Below are positions 23,572 to 31,038 of a stretch of 31,038 bases of DNA, piece after piece. Every line of letters begins with the position of its first letter. The first letter of the stretch is position 1. The notes below the pieces were generated by a model. The model was not told the DNA's origin. It searched no databases and saw only the letters and a program-made list of their open reading frames with translations. Source of the DNA: Actinomycetes bacterium (GTDB taxonomy: Bacteria; Actinomycetota; Acidimicrobiia; Acidimicrobiales; Palsa-688); the NCBI GenBank assembly GCA_021811865.1, contig JAKAQB010000046.1:1-31038 (forward strand). Direction: 5' to 3'. A program made the translations under genes and the position numbers.

Positions 23572-24183
23572 TCAGAGAGGCTTGCCCGCCGCCAGCTCGG
23601 CGACCAGGTGGGTCAGCTCCGCCTTCTTCACGCCGCCGAGGAAGATGGCGACGACCTGGCCCTTGGCGTTCAGAAAGGCGGTCGTCGGCAGGTTGGTGGT
23701 CCCGTACGCCTCGGCGAGGGGCGCCTTGCCGACGCCGACGGGATAGGTCGCACCTGCGGCTCTCAGCAGCTTCAGCGCGGTCGCCGGGGCGTCGTCGTCG
23801 GTGTCGATGCCGACGAAGGGCACTTTGCCGGCACGGGCCACCGCAGCGATCGTCCCGAGCTCCTGCCGGCAGATCGGGCACCAGGATGCGAAGAAGTTCA
23901 CGACCGTGGGATGGCCGACCGCGCCTCCGACCCTGACGGGGGCGCCGCCCCCGAGTCGCGTGAGGGCGACGGGTGCAGGAGTGTGCCGCCTGCCGGGCGG
24001 ATAGACGATGAGGGTGAGCGCCGACCTCATGCCGAGCGAGGAGGTGCTGCGGCTCGCCGCCCTCACGGCGAACACGACGAAGCCGACGGCGAGGACGAGC
24101 GCGAGGACGAGTGAGATCACGAAGGCCCTCGGGCTTCGCGTCCCCCGCCCGGCCTGCTCTCTGTCGGTCGCTGCCGCGGTCAC
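23572..24183 (-). CDS. TlpA/ResA-like thiol-disulfide oxidoreductase, membrane-anchored
   Basis: A 203-aa thioredoxin-fold protein. A signal-anchor helix is at residues 21-41 and the redox motif W-C-P-I-C at 101-105 (C102, C105). The NFFASWCPIC...E context and the later cis-proline LPTTAFL are those of the TlpA/ResA/peroxiredoxin-like redoxins that reduce or oxidise extracytoplasmic cysteines, for example in cytochrome c maturation. GTG 24183 is preferred. The frame extends upstream to 24459, but that part is Arg/Pro-rich and runs into the tRNA-Ser gene. No ccd or res genes are next to it, so the partner is unknown. Confidence 0.87.
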   Translation of the reverse strand: MTAAATDREQAGRGTRSPRAFVISLVLALVLAVGFVVFAVRAASRSTSSLGMRSALTLIVYPPGRRHTPAPVALTRLGGGAPVRVGGAVGHPTVVNFFASWCPICRQELGTIAAVARAGKVPFVGIDTDDDAPATALKLLRAAGATYPVGVGKAPLAEAYGTTNLPTTAFLNAKGQVVAIFLGGVKKAELTHLVAELAAGKPL

Positions 24184-24213
24184 CAGGAGATCGTAACCAG
24201 CGACCTCAGGACC

Positions 24214-24237
24214 CGGACCGTCGGGACCGACGGTCCG
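24214..24237. repeat. Perfect 11-bp inverted repeat upstream of the TlpA-like gene
   Basis: CGGACCGTCGG and CCGACGGTCCG are separated by only 2 bp, 30 bp before the GTG of the TlpA-like gene. The near-continuous dyad suits a dimeric regulator site better than a relaxed hairpin, though a tight RNA hairpin in the 5' leader is also possible. Confidence 0.45.
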
Positions 24238-24391
24238 ATCACGCCGATCCAACCGCGTCTGCCGGCGACGACCCTGGGTCAGACGGTTGACGAGCACCCT
24301 TCGAGAGCTCCCCGGTCCACGGGCGACGGCCTCAGAGACCCCGACCCGCCGGAGATGCCTACCCGAGGGCATCGGGCGGAGCGGAGGTCGC

Positions 24392-24407
24392 GCGCGCAGA
24401 CGCGCGC
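24392..24407 (-). terminator. GC hairpin just past tRNA-Ser
   Basis: GCGCGC-AGAC-GCGCGC lies 15 bp beyond the tRNA-Ser 3' end in its direction of transcription. A strong stem without a T-run; possibly a terminator, possibly a chance event in GC-rich DNA. Confidence 0.25.
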
Positions 24408-24422
24408 AATGGGACGGATGGG

Positions 24423-24506
24423 CGGAGGGAGTGGGATTCGAACCCACGGGGCTCATCACCCGACGGTTTTCAAGACCGTTGCATTCGTCCGCTCTGCCAT
24501 CCCTCC
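24423..24506 (-). tRNA. tRNA-Ser (anticodon TGA)
   Basis: The minus strand forms a class II tRNA with a long variable arm: acceptor GGAGGGA/TCCCTCC, anticodon stem ACGGT/ACCGT with loop CTTGAAA (anticodon TGA, reading TCA), a variable arm of about 14 nt, and T arm GTGGG-TTCGAAT-CCCAC. Discriminator G at 24423; CCA not encoded. Confidence 0.96.
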
Positions 24507-24575
24507 ACAGCGCGCCGGCGCGAGAGCCTATGCCCCCCGGGAGCGCAACCGGTTGAGCCGCGGCAGAATGACGCC

Positions 24576-26813
24576 GTGGCCCAGCCCGGAGAGCCGACCC
24601 TCTCGCTCGACCTCGGCCTGGTGCTCAACCAGCTGGCCGACGGCGTCCTCGTCGTCGACCGCGACCTGCACATCCTCTTCGCCAACGACGCGGCCGCCGC
24701 GCTCTCCCGGTACCCGGTGAGCGAGCTGCTCGAGCGGGGGCTGGCGGATCTTGTGGCTCGCCGGGAGCACGGCCGCCTCGAGGAGCTCGGACCGCTCTTC
24801 CATCTCGAGGGGGCTCCGCTCGCCGGAGGCGGCCCTGTCCGGACCGTGGCGGTACGAAGCGACGGCTCGGAGTTCGAGGTCGACGTCACCCTCGGTATCG
24901 CTCCGCTCGGTCCGGAGCAGGGTCCACTGCTCATCGTCTCCATCCGAGACGTCACCGACGCCATCGCGATCGAGAAGGAGGCGACTGCCGCCGCCTACCT
25001 GAGGGCCATGCTCGGCGTCATGGCAGAGCTCGAGGGGGCGACGGGTGAACAGAATGCCGTCGGAAGGGTGCTGCCAGCGCTCTGCGAGAACCTGGACTGG
25101 GAGGGTGCCGCCTTGTGGCTGGCGGGCGAGGGCAGGCTCTCCTGCATCGACTCGTGGGTCTCCCCCGACTCCCCCGACTCCGCCGGCGACCCGGGCGGCG
25201 GGACGGAGGCGGTGGTGGAGTTGGGATCCCTGCAGCTCTCCTTCGGTGAAGGGCTCGCCGGCACCTGCGCGCTCGAGCGGCGCACGATCTCCTACACCAA
25301 GGCGGAGGTCCCGCCCGACTGGCCCGCCGGCCTGTTCGCCGGTCTCGACCCGCTCGAGCTGCTCGCCTTCCCACTGCTCGGGAGCGAGGGCGAGGTGCTC
25401 GGCGTCGTCGAGCTGGAGTCGCTCCACCCGGACAGGGTCGGGGAAGAGCTGCGCGACGTGCTCGACGCAATCGGGCACCAGCTCGGCCAATTCCTGGCCG
25501 CCATCCGCGCCGACGAGCAGCGCCGGGCGGCCGAGATCGAGCGGGAGCAGCTCCTCGCTCGCGTCCAGGCGGCCGAGCGCTCGCAGGCGTTCCTGCTCCG
25601 AGCCTCGCAGATCCTCGGCGAGGCGGGCAGCTTCGCCGAGTCGCTCGACGCCCTCGCCGCCGTCGCCGTGCCGGCGCTCGGCGACATCTGCCTCATCGAC
25701 ATCGCCCACGACGAGGGCGGGCTCGTCCGGATGGCCGCCCGGCACGCCGATCCCCGCCACCAGGTGGAGGTCCAGCAGCTCGGCGCCAGGTACACGCCGC
25801 GCCCGGGCGGCTCCCACCCCGCCGTCTCGGTCATCCGAAGTGGCCGCTCCATCTGGTCTGACACGATGAGCGACGACTTCCTTCGCTCCACCACCCACGA
25901 CGAGGAGCACTACCGGCTCGTGAAGGCGCTCGGGTTCTCGTCCTACCTGAGCGTCCCGCTGACGAGCCGGCGCCGGGTGCTCGGGGCCCTCACCATCATC
26001 TCGACCAGTCCGGCTCGGCGGATCGGCAGCGAGGACCTGCTGCTGGCCGAGTCGCTGGCCAAGCGGGCAGCCGAGGTCGTCGAGAAGCAGCGGCGCTACG
26101 AGCGCGAGCACGAGATGGCCCACATCCTGCAGTCGAGCCTGCTCCCGGCCGAGCTCGAGCAGCCGCCGGGCTACGAGCTGGCGGTGCGCTACCTCCCGAG
26201 CACGCTCGGCGCCGAGGTCGGCGGGGACTGGTACGACGTGCTCCGGCTCGCCAACCGGCGGTGGGCGGTCACCGTGGGGGACGTCTCCGGCCACGACGTG
26301 CAGGCCGCAGCCGCCATGGGCCGGCTGCGCACGGCGGCCCGCGCCCTCGCTGCCAGGTCGCGGGGCCCCGTCCAGCTGCTGAACCGGCTCCGCGACGCCT
26401 GGGACCACCTCGACGTCGAGAGGACGGCGACGGTCGTCGTCGCCGCTCTCGACCCTGGCGAGAACGCGGTTGTCGTGTCGATCGCCGGGCACCCCTCCCC
26501 CCTCCTCATCGCAGACGGGGTCGCCTCGCACGTCGCAATCCGCCCGGACACTCCGCTCGGCGCTCCGCCCGTCCACGCCGAGGAACGCCGCGTCCCGCTC
26601 CCTCCCGGCTCGACCCTGCTCCTGTACTCCGACGGCCTCGTCGAGATGAAGCGGCGACCCCTCTCCGAGGGCCTCGAGCTCCTCCGCACCTCGGTGGAGG
26701 GCATGGACGGCAGCCTGGAGGCGTTGTGCGACACGGTGCTCTCGAGCATCGCGAGCGAGCGGTCCGACGACCTCGCCCTCCTCGCCATCCGGCGACTGCC
26801 CGAGCCTGCCTGA
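24576..26813 (+). CDS. PAS-GAF-GAF-PP2C (SpoIIE/RsbU-type) serine phosphatase
   Basis: A 745-aa soluble sensor phosphatase. Residues about 15-125 form a PAS domain (LADGVLVVDRDLHILFAND). Two GAF-like domains follow at about 150-310 and 340-510, joined by a coiled linker (about 310-335). The C-terminal PPM/SpoIIE phosphatase runs from about 525 to 740. It has LLPAELEQPPGYELA at its start, the metal aspartate in VGGDWYDV (D551), VGDVSGHD, and the terminal SDDLALL. Such proteins dephosphorylate anti-anti-sigma factors in response to a bound signal and release an alternative sigma factor. No RsbV, RsbW or sigma gene is in the window, so the target is elsewhere. The GTG start has no strong Shine-Dalgarno. 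Confidence 0.92.
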   Translation: MAQPGEPTLSLDLGLVLNQLADGVLVVDRDLHILFANDAAAALSRYPVSELLERGLADLVARREHGRLEELGPLFHLEGAPLAGGGPVRTVAVRSDGSEFEVDVTLGIAPLGPEQGPLLIVSIRDVTDAIAIEKEATAAAYLRAMLGVMAELEGATGEQNAVGRVLPALCENLDWEGAALWLAGEGRLSCIDSWVSPDSPDSAGDPGGGTEAVVELGSLQLSFGEGLAGTCALERRTISYTKAEVPPDWPAGLFAGLDPLELLAFPLLGSEGEVLGVVELESLHPDRVGEELRDVLDAIGHQLGQFLAAIRADEQRRAAEIEREQLLARVQAAERSQAFLLRASQILGEAGSFAESLDALAAVAVPALGDICLIDIAHDEGGLVRMAARHADPRHQVEVQQLGARYTPRPGGSHPAVSVIRSGRSIWSDTMSDDFLRSTTHDEEHYRLVKALGFSSYLSVPLTSRRRVLGALTIISTSPARRIGSEDLLLAESLAKRAAEVVEKQRRYEREHEMAHILQSSLLPAELEQPPGYELAVRYLPSTLGAEVGGDWYDVLRLANRRWAVTVGDVSGHDVQAAAAMGRLRTAARALAARSRGPVQLLNRLRDAWDHLDVERTATVVVAALDPGENAVVVSIAGHPSPLLIADGVASHVAIRPDTPLGAPPVHAEERRVPLPPGSTLLLYSDGLVEMKRRPLSEGLELLRTSVEGMDGSLEALCDTVLSSIASERSDDLALLAIRRLPEPA

Positions 26814-26884
26814 GGACCGCCCGGGCGGGCGGCAGGTGCCGGCGAAGGACGCGCCGACAGGCGCCTGCGGCGGCCCGGTTGGAC

Positions 26885-27868
26885 CTACGCGGAGACGCCC
26901 GGTGCCGCGACGAGGCGGCGGATCTCCGACAGCCACTCGCCCGCCTGGTGCCGGGCGGACGACACCGCTTCCCGCCTCGCCAGGGCGTGCTCGCCGGCGG
27001 CGGGGTAGGAGCCGAGGAACTTGCAGCCGGGCAGGCCAGCGCGGAGCTCCCGCAAGCAGTCCCCGACCACCTCGTCGCTCACGTGGCCCTCGAGGTCGAT
27101 GACGAAGCAGTAGTCGCCGAGGCCCTGCTTGGTCGGTCGGGACTCGATCTTGGTCAGGTTGAGGCTCCGGGCCGAGAACTGCCCAAGGATCTCGTGCAGG
27201 CTGCCGGGGTGGTCGGCCGCCTGGAAGCAGACGATGCTCGTCTTGTCGTGCCCGGTGGGAGGCGGTACCCGCGCCTCGCCGACGGCGAGAAAACGCGTCT
27301 GGTTGCCCCCGTAGTCCTCGATCGCCTCGGCGAGCACCTCGAGGCCGTACAGGCGGGCGGACAGCCGGGGGGCGATGGCGGCCGTGTGCGGTGGGTGTCG
27401 CTCCCCGACCAGGCGGGCGGCGTCGGCCGTCGAGTTGGCCGGGAGCACCTCGGCATCGCCGAGCCGCTCGTGGACGAAGCGGCGGCACTGGGCGCTGGCG
27501 TGGGGAAAGGAGACCACCGAGCGGACCTCTTCCAGCCGCGTTCCGGGCGGAGCGAGCAGGAACAGGTGGATGTCCAGCACCATCTCGAGCTGGATCAGCA
27601 GGTCCGAGTCGAACACGAGGTGGTCGAGGGTGGCCGAGACCGTCCCTTCGATCGAATTCTCGATCGGGACGACGCCGAGGTCGACCTCTCTCGACTCCGC
27701 CGCCCGGAGTACGTCTGGGATCGTCGCGTAGGCGACGTGCTCGCAGTCCGCCAGCTCCCCGACCGAGGCCAGCGCCTCCTCGGTGAAGGTGCCGTGCGGG
27801 CCGAAGAAGCCGACGCGGCCCACCGCCCCCTTGCCGCTCCCGCCACTGTCTCGCCCTCCGGCCGTCAT
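26885..27868 (-). CDS. pheA: Prephenate dehydratase
   Basis: A 327-aa monofunctional enzyme that converts prephenate to phenylpyruvate in phenylalanine synthesis. The catalytic domain begins GFFGPHGTFTEEAL and contains VPIENSIEG and the catalytic TRF in GNQTRF. It is followed by the regulatory ACT domain with DHPGSLHEIL and the phenylalanine-binding ESRP. No chorismate mutase domain is present. ATG 27868 fits the family start; ATG 27892 would overlap the divergent larB start. A TATCCT box lies 6 nt upstream of ATG 27868, implying a leaderless mRNA. Its 3' end converges on the phosphatase gene, with GC-rich palindromes in the 71-bp gap. Confidence 0.95.
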   Translation of the reverse strand: MTAGGRDSGGSGKGAVGRVGFFGPHGTFTEEALASVGELADCEHVAYATIPDVLRAAESREVDLGVVPIENSIEGTVSATLDHLVFDSDLLIQLEMVLDIHLFLLAPPGTRLEEVRSVVSFPHASAQCRRFVHERLGDAEVLPANSTADAARLVGERHPPHTAAIAPRLSARLYGLEVLAEAIEDYGGNQTRFLAVGEARVPPPTGHDKTSIVCFQAADHPGSLHEILGQFSARSLNLTKIESRPTKQGLGDYCFVIDLEGHVSDEVVGDCLRELRAGLPGCKFLGSYPAAGEHALARREAVSSARHQAGEWLSEIRRLVAAPGVSA

Positions 27869-27874
27869 GGGGGC

Positions 27875-27882
27875 AGGATAGT
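27875..27882. promoter_or_regulatory. Overlapping divergent -10 elements for pheA and larB
   Basis: AGGATAGT contains a minus-strand TATCCT (27875-27880), 6 nt before the pheA ATG at 27868, and a plus-strand GATAGT (27877-27882), 8 nt before the larB ATG at 27891. Both spacings put the transcription start at or next to the A of the ATG. Only 22 bp separate the two start codons. Confidence 0.45.
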
Positions 27883-27890
27883 GAGCACCC

Positions 27891-28649
27891 ATGGACGAGC
27901 TCGAACTGCGGTGCCTCCTCGACGACGTGACGACCGGCGTCCTCTCGCCCGACGAGGCGGTCGCCCGCCTCCACCGCCTGCCCTTCGCCGAGCTCGGCTA
28001 CGCCAAGGTGGACCATCACCGCGCGCTGCGCCAGGGGCGCCCGGAGGTGGTCTACGGCCCCGGCAAGACGGCGAGCCAGTGCGCCGGCATCGTCGCCGAG
28101 CTCCTCGAGCACGGAGGCGGCCCGGTGCTCGTCACCCGCGCCTCGCCGGGCCAGGCGGCCGCCTGCCTGGAGCGCTGCCCGGGTGCTGACCAGGTCCCCG
28201 CCCATCTCGAGGAGGGGAGACTCGCCACCCTCACCTGGCGGCCGGCGCCGGTGCGCCCTGGGAGGATCCTCGTCTGCACCGCCGGGACGGCCGACCTCCC
28301 GGTCGCCGACGAGTGCCTGGCGACCCTGCGGGCCTACGGCTTTCGGCCGTCGCTCCTCGCCGATTGCGGGGTCGCCGGTGTCCACCGGCTGCTGGCCTCG
28401 CTGGACGAGCTGTTCGAGGCGGACGCCGTCGTCGTGATCGCCGGCATGGAGGGCGCCCTCGCGAGCGTCGTCGGGGGCCTCACGCCTGCACCGGTCGTCG
28501 CGGTCCCGACGAGCGTCGGCTACGGAGCGGCTCTCGAGGGCGTGACGGCGCTGCTCGCCATGCTGTCGTCGTGCGCCGCCGGCGTGAGCGTCGTCGGCAT
28601 CGACAACGGATACGGGGCCGCGGCGGCCATCGCCCGGCTGCTCGCCTGA
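27891..28649 (+). CDS. larB: Pyridinium-3,5-biscarboxylic acid mononucleotide synthase (LarB)
   Basis: A 252-aa AIR-carboxylase-like protein. LarB carboxylates and hydrolyses nicotinic acid adenine dinucleotide to P2CMN, the first step to the nickel-pincer nucleotide cofactor of lactate racemase and related LarA enzymes. The family blocks are present: an N-terminal EVVYGPGKTASQ strand-loop, CTAGTADLPVADE, VVVIAGMEGALASVVGGL, PVVAVPTSVGYG, and the closing GIDNGYGAA. Length is normal. ATG 27891 follows a -10-like GATAGT by 8 nt, so the mRNA is probably leaderless. It is one base from the start of larC, giving a larBC operon. Confidence 0.95.
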   Translation: MDELELRCLLDDVTTGVLSPDEAVARLHRLPFAELGYAKVDHHRALRQGRPEVVYGPGKTASQCAGIVAELLEHGGGPVLVTRASPGQAAACLERCPGADQVPAHLEEGRLATLTWRPAPVRPGRILVCTAGTADLPVADECLATLRAYGFRPSLLADCGVAGVHRLLASLDELFEADAVVVIAGMEGALASVVGGLTPAPVVAVPTSVGYGAALEGVTALLAMLSSCAAGVSVVGIDNGYGAAAAIARLLA

Positions 28650-28650
28650 C

Positions 28651-29892
28651 GTGGCGGGCGAGCGGCGGATCGCCTACTTCAACTGCTTCTCCGGCATCGC
28701 CGGCGACATGGCGCTCGGCGCCCTCGTCGACGCCGGCGCCGACCTCCCCTCGCTGCTGCGCCAGCTCGAGCTGCTCCCCATCGGCGGCTGGTCGCTCGAC
28801 TTCGAGCCGGCGATGCGAAACGGCCTCGCCTGCACCCAGGCTGTCGTGAGGGTGCGGGGCGACAGCGTCGTCCGCACCTTCATGCACATCCTCGGTGTCC
28901 TTGAGGAGGCCCGGCTCCCCGACCGGGTACGCGACCGGGCCGTGGCCGCCTTCACCGTGCTGGCCGAAGCCGAGGGCCGGGTGCACCGCCGCCCACCCTC
29001 GGCGGTCCACTTCCACGAGGTCGGGGGCCACGACACCATCGTCGACATCGTCGGGACGGCGGCCGCCCTCGACCTGCTCGGGATCGACGCCGTGGCGGCG
29101 AGCGCGGTCGCGACCGGGACGGGTGTCGTGAGGACGGCCCACGGCCTCATCCCCAATCCCGGCCCGGCCGTGGTGGAGCTGCTGGCCGGGATCCCCACTG
29201 TCGGCCGGGACGTCGGGCTCGAGCTCACCACCCCGACCGGAGCCGCCATGATGAAGGCCTGGGGCGTCTGCTTCGGCGCCATGCCGGGGATGACCGTCGA
29301 GCTCTCCGGCTACGGCGCCGGCAGCAGGGAGATCGACGGCATGCCGAACTGCACCCAGGTCGTCGTCGGCACCGGTGCCGGCGCCGATTCCGGGCTCGTC
29401 GAGAGTGCCGCCGAGCAGCTGACCGTGCTCGAGGCGAACCTCGACGACGCCACGGGGGAGACGCTCGCCCACGCCGTCCAGGCGCTCATGGACCACGGTG
29501 CCCTCGACTCCTGGGTGACGCCGGTCGTGATGAAGAAAGGTCGACCGGCCCATCTCCTGAGCGTCCTGTGCGACCCCGCGCTCTCGGCCAGCCTGGCCGA
29601 GCTGCTGCGGAGCGAGACCGGCTCGCTCGGCGTGCGGACGCATCCGGTCGAGCGCTGGAGCACGCCCCGGCGAACAGGCGGGATCGAGGTGGGCGGCATC
29701 CCGGTCCGGGTGAAGGTGAGCGCGGGAAGGGTGAAGGCCGAGCACGACGACGTGGTCCGGGCGGCGCGTCGCCTCGGACGGCCGCTCATCGAGGTGGCGG
29801 CCGAGGCCGAGGCACGCTGGCGGGCCTCGACACCGTCGGGCGACGAGGAGGCGGCCGCCCGCCCGGAGCGCCCCGATCCAGCGCCCGCCTGA
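28651..29892 (+). CDS. larC: Nickel insertion protein LarC (pyridinium bis-thiocarboxylate nickel cyclometallase)
   Basis: A 413-aa LarC in one uninterrupted frame; in Lactiplantibacillus plantarum larC needs a programmed frameshift to join two parts. LarC inserts nickel into the LarE product by CTP-dependent cyclometallation. Recognised blocks are YFNCFSGIAGDM, the metal-rich VHFHEVGGHDTIVDIVG, TPTGAA, EANLDDATGE, and MKKGRPAHLL near residue 295. The last 30 residues are acidic/proline tail. The GTG start lies directly after the larB stop. LarE (sulfur donor) and LarA are not in the window. The 3' end converges on the last gene with a 2-bp gap. Confidence 0.95.
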   Translation: MAGERRIAYFNCFSGIAGDMALGALVDAGADLPSLLRQLELLPIGGWSLDFEPAMRNGLACTQAVVRVRGDSVVRTFMHILGVLEEARLPDRVRDRAVAAFTVLAEAEGRVHRRPPSAVHFHEVGGHDTIVDIVGTAAALDLLGIDAVAASAVATGTGVVRTAHGLIPNPGPAVVELLAGIPTVGRDVGLELTTPTGAAMMKAWGVCFGAMPGMTVELSGYGAGSREIDGMPNCTQVVVGTGAGADSGLVESAAEQLTVLEANLDDATGETLAHAVQALMDHGALDSWVTPVVMKKGRPAHLLSVLCDPALSASLAELLRSETGSLGVRTHPVERWSTPRRTGGIEVGGIPVRVKVSAGRVKAEHDDVVRAARRLGRPLIEVAAEAEARWRASTPSGDEEAAARPERPDPAPA

Positions 29893-29894
29893 CC

Positions 29895-31038
29895 TCAGCC
29901 GGCCGCCACCTCCAGCCTGAGCGACTGCGAGTCGAAGAGGCCGCGCCCGGCCGAGGGGCCGTCGGTCGAGATCGTCACCGTGAGGCGGTAGAGGGTGCCC
30001 GGCCGGACGGTGAAGCTCGGCAGGGAGAAGTCGAGCGACGAGCCGGCGGCGAAGGTCCCGATCCGGCGCTGGACGGTCTCGGGTGAGAGCGGCGGCGGGG
30101 CGGTCGTCGTCGTCGTCTTCGCCTTCTTGCCGCTCCGGCGCGGGAGGGCGATCGGCGAGAGGGTCCCTCGCACCACGACCCCCGGCTCGGCCACATTGCC
30201 ACCGTTCGCCACGACGACGATCGCCGCCACGGAGCGGGTGGGTGCGAGCCAGGACGTCGTGCGCGGACCGGGAAGCTGCAGCGTCGTCGTGGTGGTGCTC
30301 GTCGAGGTGCTCGTCGTCGTCGAGGAGCTCGGCGGCCGGGTCGTCGAGGTGGAGCTCGCTCCCGGCGCGGTCGTCGACGTGGTGGTGGTGGTGGACGTCG
30401 TCGAGGTGGTGGTGGACGTCGTCGAGGTGGTGGTGGTCGTCGTGGTGGTCGGCGTGATGCGCAGGGCGGGGGGCTGGAGGGTCACCGCCAGGATCGTGAG
30501 GTCCTGGTGCAGCACGAGCTGCGGGTTGGTCGTGAGCGCCGTCAGGTAGCGCTGAAGGGCGGGGGTCGTCCAGCGGCCCGAGGAGGCCCACGAGCTGGTG
30601 GGGAGCGGCACCGAGTGCCGCCTGGCGGCGGCCGGCACCTGCTGTCGGAAGGCGAGGTAGGCGGCGTCGGAGGCGTGGATGTCGGCGGCTGCCCGCTCGA
30701 GCCCGGCGAGGGCGCGGCCCCGTCCGCCGGGCGACATCGCCGCCGTGACGGCGCCCGCCAGGGTCCGCGCCGCCTCCGTGCGCTTCGCGAAGACGCCGAC
30801 CAGGTTGTCGCCGAGCCGGGTCGTCGGCGCCGGGATGGCGATCGAGGCCACCTGCTGCTCGGCGGCGGCCGAGCCGCTCACGAGCCGGGCGAGGGCGGCG
30901 AGCAGACCCTGACGGCCGAGCGAGGCGGCGTGGTAGCGGATGTCGTGCAGCCAGGGCACGAGCGCGGTCGACTCGTCGATCACCGGCACCACGGCTGCGA
31001 CGTAGCTGCGCTCCTGGATGAGCGCCACCGGCTTGCCC
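29895..31038 (-). CDS. Unidentified protein with Thr/Ser-rich linker (5' end outside window)
   Basis: The frame is open to the window edge (GTG 31028 is probably internal, since GKP codons precede it), so the N-terminus is missing. The first 180 residues visible are Ala-rich and helical, without membrane segments. A Thr/Ser/Pro linker of about 60 residues follows (coded by 30280-30460). About 120 residues with beta-sandwich character end the protein (WLAPTRSVAAIVVVANGGN...AEPGVVVRGTLSP), of the type seen in CARDB-like extracellular modules. A surface or periplasmic role is likely because such linkers are typical of exported proteins. No family is recognised. Confidence 0.6.
   Translation of the reverse strand, partial: GKPVALIQERSYVAAVVPVIDESTALVPWLHDIRYHAASLGRQGLLAALARLVSGSAAAEQQVASIAIPAPTTRLGDNLVGVFAKRTEAARTLAGAVTAAMSPGGRGRALAGLERAAADIHASDAAYLAFRQQVPAAARRHSVPLPTSSWASSGRWTTPALQRYLTALTTNPQLVLHQDLTILAVTLQPPALRITPTTTTTTTTSTTSTTTSTTSTTTTTSTTAPGASSTSTTRPPSSSTTTSTSTSTTTTTLQLPGPRTTSWLAPTRSVAAIVVVANGGNVAEPGVVVRGTLSPIALPRRSGKKAKTTTTTAPPPLSPETVQRRIGTFAAGSSLDFSLPSFTVRPGTLYRLTVTISTDGPSAGRGLFDSQSLRLEVAAG
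30385..30426. repeat. Two tandem 21-bp units inside the Thr-rich linker
   Basis: The 21-bp unit beginning GTGGTGGTGGACGTC is repeated exactly at 30385-30405 and 30406-30426, with a degenerate third copy after it. It encodes a 7-residue Thr/Ser unit on the minus strand and lies in a longer GTG/GTC-rich tract. Likely length-variable by slippage. Confidence 0.75.

Noticed and set aside
26261..28189. Plus-strand open frame of 642 codons
   Set aside because: Out of frame with the phosphatase and antisense to pheA; Arg-rich with no motif.
24528..28385. Minus-strand open frame of 1285 codons
   Set aside because: It is antisense to the PAS-GAF-PP2C gene and larB and crosses pheA in another frame. 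The product is Arg/Gly/Glu-rich without domains; long shadow frames are expected at this GC content.
30280..30460. CRISPR-like or VNTR array
   Set aside because: The repeats are codon-level Thr/Ser repeats without spacers of regular length.
28480..30591. Minus-strand open frame of 703 codons across larC and the Thr-rich gene
   Set aside because: It is a shadow of larC on the other strand and of the Thr-rich gene in another frame; its His/Asp-rich part comes from the GTG/GTC tract.

Overview
The window is high-GC bacterial DNA, most likely from an actinobacterium and possibly Acidimicrobiia-like. The signs are GTG starts in GTGA overlaps, a maleylpyruvate-isomerase-type (mycothiol-linked) protein, few canonical Shine-Dalgarno sequences, -10 boxes placed for leaderless mRNAs, and 43-57% GC in counted lines of the left half against about 70% in the right half. 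The assignment rests on sequence style only.

Left part (about 0.1-18.3 kb) is a surface or extracellular polysaccharide locus. It starts with a small, unusual enzyme group: a PIG-L deacetylase divergent from a GT4 glycosyltransferase, then an isocitrate/isopropylmalate dehydrogenase-like enzyme and a cyanophycin-synthetase-like ATP-grasp ligase. Facing these are a second ATP-grasp ligase and an RraA-type aldolase. Next come a GT4-WecG/TagA fusion, a GT2 glycosyltransferase and a GH5 lipoprotein in one tightly overlapped operon. A Wzy/O-antigen-ligase-like polymerase and a Wzz-like chain-length protein run on the opposite strand. A polyprenyl-phosphate sugar transferase and a WbaZ-like GT4 follow, then a Wzx-like flippase. 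Together these supply a nearly complete Wzx/Wzy pathway: initiation, elongation, flipping, polymerisation, length control and possible trimming. The first enzyme group could make or attach an amino-acid or acid decoration, or a separate glycoside.

Boundary (18.3-19.8 kb): a gene-poor stretch with a 65-aa small protein, a stop-interrupted ORF, a short IS630-like transposase remnant, paired hairpins and a tRNA-Thr(CGT). The 3' end of this tRNA faces the polysaccharide locus, the usual geometry of an island boundary, but no integrase is visible.

Right part (19.8-31.0 kb) is denser, higher-GC housekeeping or accessory DNA: an MDMPI/DinB-like protein; a coupled acyl-CoA synthetase and trans-sulfuration PLP enzyme; a TlpA-like thiol-disulfide protein; tRNA-Ser(TGA); a PAS-GAF-GAF-PP2C phosphatase; prephenate dehydratase divergent from larB-larC (nickel-pincer cofactor synthesis); and an unidentified Thr/Ser-rich protein running off the right edge.
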